A stretch of DNA of 64,000 bases from Symbiodinium natans (lineage: Eukaryota; Sar; Dinophyceae; Suessiales; Symbiodiniaceae). Positions 9,346 to 22,000 of this stretch are shown piece by piece. The stretch spans positions 724,001 to 788,000 of the forward strand of contig CAJNDS010000724.1 in NCBI GenBank assembly GCA_905221605.1, read 5' to 3'. A program made the translations under genes and the position numbers. The notes beneath the pieces are model-generated. The model was given only the letters and a program-made list of their open reading frames with translations, was not told the DNA's origin and ran no database searches. Numbering within the stretch: the first letter of the stretch is position 1; the number at the start of each line of letters is the position of its first letter.

Positions 9346-12300
9346 GTCGGGGGGCTCGGTAGGATGGAGATTTTTTATTTTCCTAATATTGTGGGGTTCT
9401 TTGGGCGGGTGGGTTTTTTCTGAGCCTGGAACCTCCTAATGACTATGAATGCTAGAACAGTGACCCTCTAGACCCTAAACCCTAAACCCTAAACCCTTTT
9501 CATTCCTAGGTTACTTCCCTGGGTCTAGTCAGGCTCACTGCAGCTTTGCGCCTCTGTCGTGCACACCTGAGAGCCGTGTTGGGGCTTCAGGGTTTAGGGT
9601 GGTAGGGTTTTGGGTTTTGGGTTTTGGGTTCAGGGGTTTAGGGTTCAAGTTTTTTGGGGTTCAGGGTTGAGGGGTTAGGGTTTAGGTTTGGAATTCCCTT
9701 CGCAAAGAAGTCGGGAAAAGGGGGCAAAGGGGTAAAAGGGGTCAAAGGGGTAAAAGGGGTAAAGGGGGTTAAGGGGTAAAAGGGCAAATAGGGTCAGACC
9801 TTTCAGGGGTTCTTAGGTTTTCCGGTTCTTGGGACGTGCTTGGGATGGGCCTTCGGAGGGAGGGGGAGCCTTGGCGGCCTTTTCAGGTCAGGTTTTCGGG
9901 CTCTTGGGATGGTGTTCCTGGTTTTTGCCTGAGTGTCGTTATATGGTCCCTTCATATGCTCCCTTGCCTTCTGTAGAGGGTTCTGAAGTAAATGGGCCCT
10001 TAGGGTTCATAAGGGGTATACAAGGGGTCCCCTTTGAAACCCTAAACCCTAAACCCTAAACCAACCCTAAACCCTAAACCCGCAACCCCAAACCCTAAAC
10101 CCCAAACCCTAAACCGTACAAACCCTATAAACCCTAAGCCCGAAAACGCAGGAGAGACCTAGGCGTTCGCGGTTTACAGTAGGCTTGAGTATTCGAATAG
10201 GTAGATCGGTCGACCTCCATAAATTTCCTTCATCATAGCAAAGTATATATACATAGACATATCTATTCTATTGTCATAAACCAGGTATTTGTGCAGGCTT
10301 CAGGGTTAAGGGTTCATTTCTAGGTTGCACTTGGAGGTTCATGGGTACTTGAAGTATAGCCTACTGCAGCCTACTTAGAGCCGACTTAGGGGACTTCGGG
10401 GGCTTTTGAGTCCAGTGATAAGTGGGACCCTAAGCCCGAAACCCCAAACCCTAAACCAAGTGGGTCAGCCCTAAACCCTAAACCCTAAACCCTAAACCCT
10501 AAACCCTAAACCCTAAACCCTAAACCCTAAACCCTAAACCCTCTCCAATTAGGGTGCACAGTGCCCACTTCGCAAGCTTAGCTTGCAAACCCGAGTCTCG
10601 CCAGTTAGAGTGTCGGAGTTCAGGACTGAGGGTTGTAGGTTTTTTAGGAGTCTAGGGCTTTATCATGGCTTTTGGGAATTCAGGGCTTTAGGTCTCTAGG
10701 GTTTTAGGGCTTTCTTCTAAGGCTTTAGGCTTTAGGTTTTTAGGAATTTAAGCCTTTAGGGCTCTAGGCTTTTAGGGCTTTCCAAGGCTTTAGGGCTTTA
10801 GGTGTTTAGGGCTTTTTAGGTTTTTTTTTCGGGCCGTGGGTTTGTGGGGCTTTAAGGTCCTTTTAGGGTTGTAGTGATTTAGGGCTTTAGGGTTTACGTA
10901 GGCTCTCGGCCCTCTTATGTCCTCCACGCCTCACGCACGAGTTTCCTTTTTAGTGCAACAAAACCACGTAAAACTCCTACAACTCCCCCAGCAAAAGAAG
11001 CCCCCGAAACCTACAGTTGCCTGCCTGCCCGAAGTGGGAAGGCGCTCTTTCATTCACAAAAAAACACCTGCAACATCTTCGGTTGCAGCATCCTGGCCGC
11101 AATGGAATCGGATCTTAGGTCGGTGCCTGTTGAGGGTTGTAACCGTTGTAACCATAGGCTCTGAGTGGGGCTTGTTAGGGCACAGGGGTAGGGGTGCAGT
11201 TTAGGGTGCAGGAGCCCTGTAGACCTTAAGGCCTCAGTCCTCTCGGGCTCATCGCTCCACCTGCGGACAATGGGGCAGCTTCGCGTAGCCCTGCAGCCGC
11301 GCTGAAGCTCTAAACCCGAAACCTTCCGGCAGTCATATTGATGTCCGAGGATGGTTGCTTTCAAAAACAAAGATACAAAACAAGTTATACATTAGGAATC
11401 CTTATTCTTCTTCTGATAAAATTGTCATTCGTCATTATTCATGTTTATTACTCTTGTCGTATCTATCATGATTATTCCTAAGCCCTAAACCCTAAATCCT
11501 AAACCCTAAACCCTAAACTCTGCTAGCATAGACCCGCCGCACGTTTCTCGAGCTTAGCAGAGATTGTGGCGGGTTTCATTGCATCTCGCTGGGCTTGTGG
11601 GTTTTAGGGTTCAGGGTGTAGGGTTTCGGGTTTAGGAATTAGGGTGCAGGTCAACCCCAAAACTCTCCCTAAGTCCTAAGCCTCAACCTTTGCTGCCCAG
11701 TGTTTCAAGTCTAAGGCACTACTCCATATCAGGCCGGGCCCAAGGGGGCCGGAGTGGGGGCTTGGGGGGGGGGTCGGGGTCAGGTTGCGGGGCGGAAGTG
11801 ATCTTCTTGCAGTCCGCGTGCCTAAGCCCCAAATCCTGAACTCTAAGCCCCAGAACGCTGCAGTTGCAACCCCGAATCCTGCCTGCAACGTCCACCCCCC
11901 CAAAACCTCGAAAGCCCATGGCACCCTTTTGTCCTTTTTGGGTTCGAGGTTCCGTGCTAAAGTAGCCAACATAAAGAGGGGTACCCTTGTTAACATATGG
12001 TTACCCTAAACTCTAAACCCCTAAACCCTAAACCCTTGCTACACTCTGATGACGGGGCGACCAAGCAACACCCTCAAAACCCTAAGCCCTAAGCCCCAAC
12101 CCTCCAGCTCAGGGACTCAGACCTCGGCTCAAAAACCTGAAACCTCACACCCGAAACCTAAACCCTAAGCCCTGCACCCCAAACCCGAAACCCTAAACCC
12201 GAAACCCTACACTGGCCCCTACACCCTAAAACCCGGCAAACCCGATTCCTAACCCGACACCCATAGCCCCGAACTTGGAGGGCTCAAAGGGGCAGGGGCT

Positions 12301-12874
12301 GATCGTTCATCCCTCAACCCCCAACCCTAAGCCCTAAGCCCCTAAGCCCTAAACCCTAAACCCTAAACCCTAAGCCCTAAACCCTAAACCCTAAACCCTA
12401 AACCCTGAACCCTAAACCCTGAACCCTAAGCCTCGCTGTGATGTAGAGCCGCCTCAAGGTTTTATGGCATTTGAACTTTAAGACTTTGCGCCTCCTTCTA
12501 ACCCCAAGCCCAATGCCCCAAAGTATGCAGGCTTTCCAGCAGGGGGCGCTTTCCATGAATGTTGAAGAACTACATAGCCCTATAGACAGCCTGAGCCCGA
12601 ACCTGAAGCCGTTAAACCCTGAGGCCAAAACCCCAGACCCTGAGCCCCCAACCCTCATCCCTCAGCCCTAAACCCGAAGGCCAAAACCCTAAACCCTGAA
12701 CCCGAAACCCTAAGAACCCTGAACTCTGAACCCTTAGCCGGAACCCTCAGCCCCAAACCCCAAACCCTAAACCCCAAACCCCAAACCCTAAACCCTAAAT
12801 CCTAAACCCTAAATCCTAAACCCTCAGCCGGGACCTCGAAGCTCGGGAACCAGAGCTCCTGTCGAGGTCAGAAC
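9346..12874. other. Non-coding, telomere-type blocks and degenerate variants
   Basis: No exon is convincing. Contents include ggggtaaaagg tandem text (9715-9790), a family F-like segment (9945-10035), a family C-like left end (from 10329), a CCCTAAA array (10469-10542), a gggcttt/aggtttt field (10620-10890) and CCCTAAA/CCCTAAG blocks through 12000-12830. An open frame at 10917-11204 is Lys/Pro/Gln-rich and unrecognised. Confidence 0.5.
10469..10542. repeat. CCCTAAA array
   Basis: About ten near-perfect 7-bp units in the C-rich orientation. Confidence 0.95.
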
Positions 12875-12925
12875 ATGACTTCTTCTACCAGCTCCGTCGC
12901 TTCCCTGATGTACGATGTCTTGGAG
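12875..12925 (+). CDS. Possible small exon or start, unassigned
   Basis: ATG at 12875 opens MTSSTSSVASLMYDVLE and ends at a possible GC donor (gccttt) in phase 0. TTTAGGG repeats follow immediately, the same arrangement seen after most PPR exons downstream. The next recognised exon (14440) does not accept phase 0, so the link to the PPR gene is unproven. Confidence 0.2.
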
Positions 12926-13601
12926 GCCTTTAGGGGGGTTTAGGGTTTAGGGTTTAGGGTTTAGGGTTTAGGGTTTAGGGTTTAGGGTGTAGGGTGTAGG
13001 GTGTAGGGTGTAGGGTGATCCCAAGTGCCGGTTCAAGATACGTACCCCAAAATCCCCCCCCTCAATAAAGGTACTCGCATAACCCCCTACCCTGACGGGT
13101 AAGGTCCCTTGAGGTCCAGGTGGGGTTCAGGGAGCGGTGGGGTCCATGCTTGAAGGATCAGAGGTACTTCTAAGCGGGGTTGGGTGTTGGGTGACTGTAA
13201 TAGCCCATCGTAACTCTCATCAGGGTACTTAGTGGTACGCAGAACCTATGCGTATATCAGCCCCTCAACCTTCAAGTAGTGCCGAGAATCAGGCGATGGA
13301 GCGGAAGCGGCAGCAGTGGTCACACGAGGGTTCCAAGGGTAGGCTAAAGGTTCAGGGTTCCAGCCCGACTCGCAAATCAACACCGGGGCAAAGATAGATT
13401 CGCGAAGTTTTCGGGTTCAGGGTTCTTGAATTTCGCCGTAAACCCTAAACCCTAAACCCTGAACCCTAAAAACCCTAAACCCTAAACCCCAGGCTGATGC
13501 TGCATGACCGCGAAGCTTCAATGCTAATTTCAACGACCTGTGCACTTGCGGGCAGAACTGCAGTTAAGACAGAAGCCGAAGCAAGGAATACCGATTGTTT
13601 G

Positions 13602-13702
13602 GGGTTTAGGGTTTTAGGGTTTTAGGGTTAGGGTTTAGGGTTTAGGGTTTAGGGTTTAGGGTTTAGGGTTTAGGGTTTAGGGTTTAGGGTTTAGGGTTTA
13701 GG
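13602..13702. repeat. TTTAGGG array
   Basis: About 13 near-perfect 7-bp units in the G-rich orientation, with two 8-bp units (gttttag) at the start. Confidence 0.95.
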
Positions 13703-13716
13703 AGCCCACAAACCAC

Positions 13717-13812
13717 ATAAACATAAGGATCCTACTATTGGGGTATAAGGGCCCCTATAAGGGGGTTTCTGGAAAAAACCCTGTTTGTAGAATCCTTATG
13801 TGTATCTGTTCT
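13717..13812. mobile_element. Fold-back element
   Basis: The arms acataaacataaggatcct and gaatccttatgtgtatct are inverted over ~18 bp. The loop contains ataagggcccctat, itself a palindrome. It fits the small fold-back class common in the window. Confidence 0.5.
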
Positions 13813-14439
13813 TTGCGGCCCCTAGGTTATCCCTTACAAATCCCAAAAGAATCGCCCAAACTAATTGCCACGATCCTCCCCTTACAAATCCCCAAAGAAT
13901 GATAAACAACGCACTGTGAATGAACTAACTTCCCATGAATACCCATTCGCATTGAGTAGTAGGCCCCTCTGCTAGGCGGTTCCCTTCTTGTGTCCGAGAG
14001 GAACTCATGCACACAAATACTTGTTCACAATGTTCAACTGGCCAACCCTAGAAACATGCTGAGGCGTCTTTCCCAAAGGATCCATGACCCTAAACCCTAA
14101 ACCCTAAACCCTACATGGGCCGAGGGGTTCCTACATAGTAGCTCTAGGGCCCAAGTATATACCCATGTCTGTACATGGGTCCTTTTGGTATACTTCTCCT
14201 CTGCCGCCAGATTCTGCATCCGCTGGCGTCAGAGTTCGTGATCCTTGGGCACAAAATGAACCCTAAAAGGGTTCATGGTCTGCATGAACCTTCATAGGGT
14301 GACTGGTAGTCTAGGGTCTATGACCCCTGCACCCCTAAACCTTAAACCCTAAACCCTGAAAACCCTAAACCCTAAACCCTTGTGAGAACCCTAAACCCTA
14401 AGCCCTGAGCCCTCTTAGGGTTCCTTCGGTCCCTTAAGG

Positions 14440-14518
14440 ATGTTCGCCTTGGCCGCCATCATCTACCTTCTCTCCACGCGCGCCTTCTTGGTACCCGAGA
14501 AGCGCAAGAAGAAAGCAG
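14440..14518 (+). CDS. PPR gene exon 1 (candidate start)
   Basis: ATG at 14440 directly follows an AG (14437-14438), which could be a trans-splice or splice acceptor. It encodes MFALAAIIYLLSTRAFLV, a membrane-like helix, then PEKRKKKAG. A GA donor (gacagc) after 14518 leaves phase 1, matching exon 2. The frame stays open to a TAA near 14568 with Lys/Pro-rich text, so the donor is uncertain. Confidence 0.5.
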
Positions 14519-15993
14519 GACAGCCCCGGGAGCCAAAAAGAAGACCCCCAAAAGAACCTGAGCCATAAGTCCTAAACCTTACAACCGAAGCCCTGAACCC
14601 TAAATCCTAAACCACTCTAAACCCTAAACCCTAAACCCTAAACCCTAAACCCTAAACCCTAAACCCTAAACCCTAAACTCACCTCTTGAAACAGAAGCCC
14701 AAAAGCCCCAGTTTGCAGGACCCGAGAAGCTGGAGCCGGAAGACAAGCGGGGCCGTGAGCCGCCCCGCAAGCTTTGGCGCAAGGAGATGGAGGCGCCAGG
14801 GGTTTAGGGTTTAGGGTTTAGGGTTTAGGGTTTAGGGTTTAGGGTTTAGGGTTTAAGTTTTAGGGGTTTTCGCATGATTTTGGGTGGTTATTAGGGGTTC
14901 GGGGTTTGGAGTTGTCGGATGTTTTTGGGGGGGTTTGTTTAGGGGGTTTGTGGTTCAGGGTTCTCGGGTTGGGTTAGCCCCAAAACAAAAATGCCAAATA
15001 GAACAGCCCTAATTAAACCCTAAACCCTAAGCGCTAAACCCTAAACCCTAAACCCTCCAAAAGATGCCCAACAAGCTCCCAAAAACACCACGCAAAAGAC
15101 ACGCGTTTTTTCCCAAAATAGGGGTGCCCTGAATATACCCCCAAAATAGAATAATCACTGATTGTAGGAACCCCCAAATAGGGTACCCCGAATATCGTAA
15201 AAACCCTGAACCCTAAACCCTAAACCCTAAACCCTAAACCCTAAACCCTAAACCCTAAACCCTAAACCCTAAACCCTAACATCGTAAACCCGCCGCAGCA
15301 GAAGTCCAGGAGACGTCGGCCGTGTACCACGCCATCCTGCAGCACGCCAAAAGCCGCTTGGATCGGCTCTTGGACTTTTTGGCCTCTTGGGTTGATAGGG
15401 TGCAACTTCCTCGGCAGTTTAGGGTTTAGGGTTTAGGGTTTAGGGTTTAGGGTTGAGAGTTTAGGGCTTGGGATGGTCCTCCTTTTTCTGACAGTCCTCA
15501 AGAGGGATTGAAGGACCCCCCATTATCATCCTTATTGAGGACTGTGAGTATAGGGGGGAACATCCCAAGTGTGGGGATGGCGCTTCGAGGCTTTGTTGTT
15601 TTTTTGGGTTTTTGGGCTTTTGCGTTCTGGGGTTTTGTGGGCTTTAAGCTGGTTTTGGGGTTTAGGAGTTTTGGGGTTTGGGCTTTTAGGGTTAGGGGGT
15701 TTTTAGGGTTTTAGGTTTTTTAGAGTTTTAAATTTCCCGACATCGGAGGTTTAAACGGATTTGACAGCGCCGCGGGGTTTCCGTGAACCTGAACCGAGAA
15801 GAAGGCCTGTGAACGAAGAGTAGTCTTTTGGGGGTATCCTGAAGGAGCCCTCATCCTTCTCCCCTTTATGTTTTGGAAGTGAAATTCTGCATTTGTTTCA
15901 TCTAAACAACCCACATTGCGGGGGGAGGGCGGGGGCGGCTCCGGGGAGCTCTGGGGGGGAGGGGGGGGGGCGCTCCGAGGATCTCTCTCTCTC

Positions 15994-16026
<33 letters not shown>

Positions 16027-19000
16027 TGATGTTTAGTCTTGGGGTTTAGGGTCTAGGGAAAAGAGAGAGAGAGATATATATATATATATGCAGAATTAGG
16101 ACGCCCGGACTAAGGGCCTGACGACTTCCCTAAGCAATAAACCCTGCAAGTCCTGCAAAACCCAAAATGCTTTTCCTGACGGCAGCTGCAGAATTGCCGG
16201 GATAGTGCCATTGTCAGTCGAAAGAAGGGTAGAAGCAAATAAGGCCAACTTCTGTCTTACCATGTGCCCTAAGCCCTAAACCCTACACCCTAAACCCTAA
16301 ACCCTACTAAACCTTACTAACCCCTACTAACCCCTGAACCCCTGAACCCTAAACCCTAAACCCTAAACCCATTTGTTTTCCCAATTCAAGTCCCTGCAAA
16401 GCCCACTCTTTCAAGACAATCCTAACCTCAGCCCCTAACCCCAAACCCTAAATCCTAAACCCAAAACTCTACCTAGACGCTAAACCCTAAACCCTACACC
16501 CTAAACCCTACACCCTAAACCCTCCTAACGAGGCGGCGACGCTGAGCAGGCACTGGCAGCATTGGCGGCTCTCGAGGCAAGGTGTCTAACCTTGGGTGCG
16601 TGTAGGGTTTAGGATATAGGGTTTAGGGTTTGGAATTGAGGGCTTAGGGTTTAGGGTTTAGGGCTTGGGGCTTAGGGTTTAGGGTTCCGGGCCCCGTTGC
16701 CTAGGACCCAGAGTGGGCCATCATTCCTCTTTTTTTGGGGTTTGGGTTCCCTTATTAGTAAGCCCTGATAAACCAGAAAGGGTACCCTTGTTATTCCTTG
16801 CTTACACTTAGGTCTAGTAGCGGAGCTTGTGCAATCATTCAACGAGCCCTGCACCACTGGACTGAGGTTGTGATTAGGTTTAGGGTTTTGGGTTTGGGGT
16901 TTAGGGTTTAGGCAGTTGATGTAGTGCCGAGCAGAGGTTTCGCCGTTCGAGAAAGCAGCCCTTTTCCTTCGATCTTGATTCCTGGACGTATTCCAGACAA
17001 TTTCGGTCGGAAGCACCCTAAACCCTAAACCCTAAGCCCTAAACCCTAAACCCTAAACCCTAAACCCTAAACCCTAAACCCTAAACCCTAAACCCTAAAC
17101 CCTAAACCTAATCACAACATGCCGATGTCGTCGAGTCGATGTGGCTTATGCCAGCAAGACCACTCAGCCCCATGAAACCAAAGGCCAATGCTTGCAAGAC
17201 CAGAACTCTGCATCAACATTACCCTAAACCCTAAACCCTAAACCCAAACCCTAAACCCCAAACCCTAAACCCTAAATCCTAAACCCTAAGCCCTAGCCGA
17301 TTTGCACTACTGGCTGGAGGGTTCGTCTAGTGCCCTGAAGCGGATCCGCAGCTCCCTCACAGGCTTCGGCTAAGGCTGCGTTGCCCCAGTCGGTGGCAAC
17401 GAAGGCCTGCTTGCAGTAGGGGCCTAAACCTTAGGGTTTAGGGTTGAGGGTTTAGGGTTTAGATGTATGGGCCATGGCGTTTATGGGGTATATAAGGGGA
17501 TGTATTGGTCTCTGAAATCAACGGCCCATCTAAGTGGCCTTGTAGCTACCCGCTAGATTGCTTTATCCTTCCCGCAAAGCTGCACAAGCCCTAAAACACT
17601 TTAGGGTTTAGGGCGGTTCTTCTGCCTGCCTTAATCCGCAACAATAAACCCTCAAGCTCTGTAAAATCCAAAATATATACATCCTAACCCCTTGAGGCCC
17701 GTTACAAACCCTCAACCCTAGCTTATGAACCGCTATATGTCAACCCCGTATCAACCCGCCACGGTAGGTGTGTTGTTTTGTTCCGCTCCCTTCTCACTGT
17801 GAAGGGCCTAAGGGAAGGGAATCAACTGAGGGCTGGAACTGGCATGCGATGTGTCACGGTTCCACTCGACCCTAAACCCTAAACCCTTGTAACCCCTAAA
17901 CCCGAAGCCCTAGACCCTAAACCTAACCCTAATTTAAAACCCCAAACGAACTCCACACTTTGAGCGCCACCTAGTTGCTTCTGGCCTTCCTTCTCTGGGC
18001 ACCTGACTTTCTTATCGTATCCCCCCCCCTCCCCTTTTCCCCCGCAAAATACGTTTAGGGTAGAAGTGTAGAGGTTTTCGGGTTGAGGGTTTAGGGTTGA
18101 GGGCTGAGGGCTTAGGGTTTAGGTAAACGTTTTAGGGTAGCAGTGTCGAACCTGGACTCTGAATCCAGAATTGGAGCCTGAAGGATAGAACTTCGGGCGG
18201 TTTAGGGTTTGGGGTTTGATGGTTTAGGGTTTTGGGTTTTGGGTTTGTAGGGTTTAGGGTTTGAGGATTGAGGGTTTAGGGTTTGAGGGTTTAGGGTTTT
18301 GGGTTTAGGGTTTAGGGTTTGGAGGGTTTAGGGCAGTAGAACTTTCCTAGGGCATGCGCACGTCTGGCCTGCGCAATCATCACATCTCCGCGATCATTTT
18401 CCAGGGACCCTAGCGCACACCCTGAACCCAAGTTAGACCCTAACCCCAAACCCTAAACCCCCAAAAGCCCTAGTTCCTGAAGCTCTAGCTTTGTGCCTGG
18501 AGCCAGGTTCTGTTGACGTTGGCGAGGTCCACGGACTTGTGCGAGACACTTGGGACAACAGCGTATTTACTGATTCTGCTGTATATAGTTTGGGGTTTAG
18601 GGCTAAGGGTTTAGGGTTTAGGGTTTAGGGTTTAGGGTTTAGGGTTTAGGGTTCAGGGTTAAGGGTAAGGGTTAAGGGCATGTCGTGCGTAGCCCCTGAA
18701 CCCCAGGATCATGTGCTAAAATGCAAGGCTCGGTGCAGTATAGCTGCAAGGGTTGAGTGAGTTGATGTAGGTTCTCCGGGGTTCCCGGACCCCTAAACCC
18801 TAAACCCCAAACCCTAAACCCTAAACCCTAAACCCTGAACCCTAAACCCTAAACCCTAAACCCTAAGCCCTAAACCCCCAAACCTGGGGGATCTCAAGGA
18901 ACCTCATGCACCAGTTCATGGCCCTCTCGGCCTTCTTCGACGCGCGCCTTTCCCGCCCTCGGGTTTGGGTTTTGGGGTTTTTTGGAGGGGGGTTCAGGGT

Positions 19001-22000
19001 GTCGAAGGCTCCTGGGTATGGGCCCCAGATGCTACAAGTGTATATGTGTGTATATATATATACATATATACATTATATATATATATTATATAAGTGTATA
19101 TATGTGTTATATATATATATACTTGTATTTATTTGTTATATAATAAACTTGGGGGGTCCTAAAGCTACTGTACTGCATAGGAGCCTCCGTTTTGAGGCCC
19201 AAAGCACCTCACAGAGATGCATCCTCAAGGCCTTGAGCAGCTTGGGGTTCAAGCTTTGCAGGGGCGTTTCGTTGGAGTTCTTTAAGCACCCACAAGAACC
19301 CAAACCCGAAGCTTCCCCAAAAACCCCTACCTCTTCTGGCTTCTCGAAAACCCGAAACCCTAGACCCTAGACCCTAAACCCTAAACCGCCTGACCCCTAA
19401 CTCTAAACCCACCTCTCTCAGCTGCAGCAACCCGCTGAAGCCCTCGCTCAGAGCAGCCGACATGCTGCAACTGCACGCCGGCGGTTCAGGGTTTAGGTTT
19501 AGGATTCAGGATTTAGGGTTTAGGATTTAGGGTTTAGGATTTAGGGTTTAGGGTTTAGGGGTTTTGGGGTTCAGGATTTTAGGGCTTTAGGAGTTTAAGG
19601 GTTCAAGGATTTCGGGGTTCCCTAACCCTAAACCCTAAACCCTAAACCCTAGACCCCAAAGAACCGAAGGCCCCTGAGAATCCCAACAAAGGCGCGTCTT
19701 CGAGGCTGCCGCCGCGGAGGCCTCGCGCTGGCGCAGCGTGCAGGCACGGGGGGCTCCGCAGGTATGGCTTAGGGTTTAGGGTTTAGGGTTTAGGGTTTAG
19801 GGTTTAGGGTTTAGGGCTTAGGGTTTAGGGTTTAGGATTTCGGGTTCAGGGTTTAGGATTCAGGGTTTAGGCTTTCTGGGTTTAAGCTTGCGGTTGTGGA
19901 TGTTACTTCAGGGATACGATCACTTGGATGTATAGTGGATACTTTGGATATATATATATATATATATGTATATATATGGTACCCCCCCCCCCCCCTGGAG
20001 AATCTACCTCCAAAGGGTGGGGGTTTAAGACACCTGTAGCTTTTTCGTATCGGGTTGAAGATACCTCTAACGCTTTCGTATAGATTCTTACCCTCTCATC
20101 TTCAACAAGATTCGCATTTCAATCTCTACATGATGAGAGTTTCAGATTTCCATATCCAGAGGATGAGGTATAAGAGTTTGTCTTTTGTTTTAGGTGTGTT
20201 GCTTAGAAGCAGTTGGGTTGCTTATAAGCAGTCGGGTTGCTTAGGAGGTGGGNNNNNNNNNNNNNNNNNNNNNNNNNNNNNNNNNNNNNNNNNNNNNNNN
20301 NNNNNNNNNNNNNNNNNNNNNNNNNNNNNNNNNNNNNNNNNNNNNNNNNNNNCCCCCCCCCCCTCCCTCCGCTCCGCTCCGCTCCCCGCTCCAGCTCCAG
20401 GGTTTTTTTCTTAAGGTTAAGGGTTGTTTGGGCTGGGCTTGTCTCTAAAACCCTATCGGGGTTAAGGCTTTAAGGCTTTAAGGATTTAAGAGAAGCCCCG
20501 ACACCCTACAGGTTTAGGGTTTTAATCGCTATGCCTTAAACCTATAGGATCTAGGGCTACACCTTAAACCCTACACCTTTAAACCCTATGGGGTTTCAAG
20601 GTTAAGCAACTAAACTTAACCCTTAACCTTTAAACCCTATAGGGTTAAGGTTTAAAGGTTTAGGGTGTAAGATGTAAGGATTTCAAATCTAAGCCGGAAA
20701 TTAAACCAAAACCCTTAACTTTTAAACCCTACAGGTTTAAGATTCAGGCATTTAACCGGCAATTGAACCTAAGCCCTTAACCTTTAAACCCTATAGGTTT
20801 AAGGTGTAAAGGTTCAGGGTTTAATTAAGACTCATGCATTCAAACCTAAGCCCATAGAGTTTAAACCTTAAGTGTTTAAGGTTTAGACATTTCAACCTCA
20901 CCCTAAACCCTTTAGGGTCAGAACCCTAAAACCCTATGAAGGTTCCAAGGTCTTAACCCTAAAGGCGCTAAAAGTATAAATGCCCAGACCTTAGGTTTTG
21001 AAGGCGAATGAAGTTTAGGAATTTAGCCTTGAGGTTTAGGCATTACAATCTGCAAGCCCCATAGGATTTTACAGGTGCAAGATCTAGTGATTAAAACCTA
21101 AGGCTTGGGCATTCAATCTGTAACCCTAAAGGCTTGAACCTTAAACCCTATAGAGTCCCTATAGGGTTAGGTATTTAAACCGAATAGGTGGCCTTTAAAC
21201 TCTATAGGTTTAAAGGTTTAGGGTTTAGGTTGAAATATTAAAACCCTATAGGATGTAAAGCTTTAGGGTTATTCAGGGTGTATCTCTAGAACCCTATCGG
21301 GGCTCGCCCTTATAGGGTTTAAACCCTACATGGTTTACCCTTTTGTGGTTTAAGACTTAGGAATTTAAAAATCGTAACCCGAAACCTTGTAGGGTTTTAA
21401 CCCCTTTACTGTTTCAACGACAAACCCTGAAGCCTTACAGGGCTCACGTTTAGAATCCTTAAACCCTAAACCCGCTAAACCCTACAGTAACAGAACCTTG
21501 TAACCCTATAGGGTTTGAGGCTTAAACTCTTGAACTTTAAATCCCATAGGGCTAGGAAAAGCAAAGACAAAGTAGGATAAGTGCCCACATCATGTATGTA
21601 TATAGGGTATATGTACTGTATATCAATTACAGATAATGGAGAAGGAAGGACGGTACGCCTCGAACCATAAGATTGGGGGGGGGGGGTACCATCACTCAAC
21701 CCTAAACCCTAAACCTTAAACCCTAAACCCATCCAAGATCCAAGATTACCTGAAAAGGTAGATTCTCCTGGGGGGGGGTAGTATAAGCATATATATAATA
21801 TATATACATACATATATATATCTCTCTCCTAACCCTAAACCTAAACCCTAAACCCTAACCCTAAACCCTAAACCTAAACCCCCTAAACCCTAACCCTAAA
21901 CGATGGTGTCCTTGAGTGTCCTTGCTGCGCAGTGGAGGCTTAGGGCCAGGGTATCGGAGTCAGGTTCAGGCTCCTGGGCAATAGGCCCCTACAAAGCTAT

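Noticed and set aside
8639-9439. Open frames with repeated peptide IGRNRPNIGVRLAEIART
   Set aside because: A 32-bp repeat rotates through all three phases, so the frames are open by construction on both strands.
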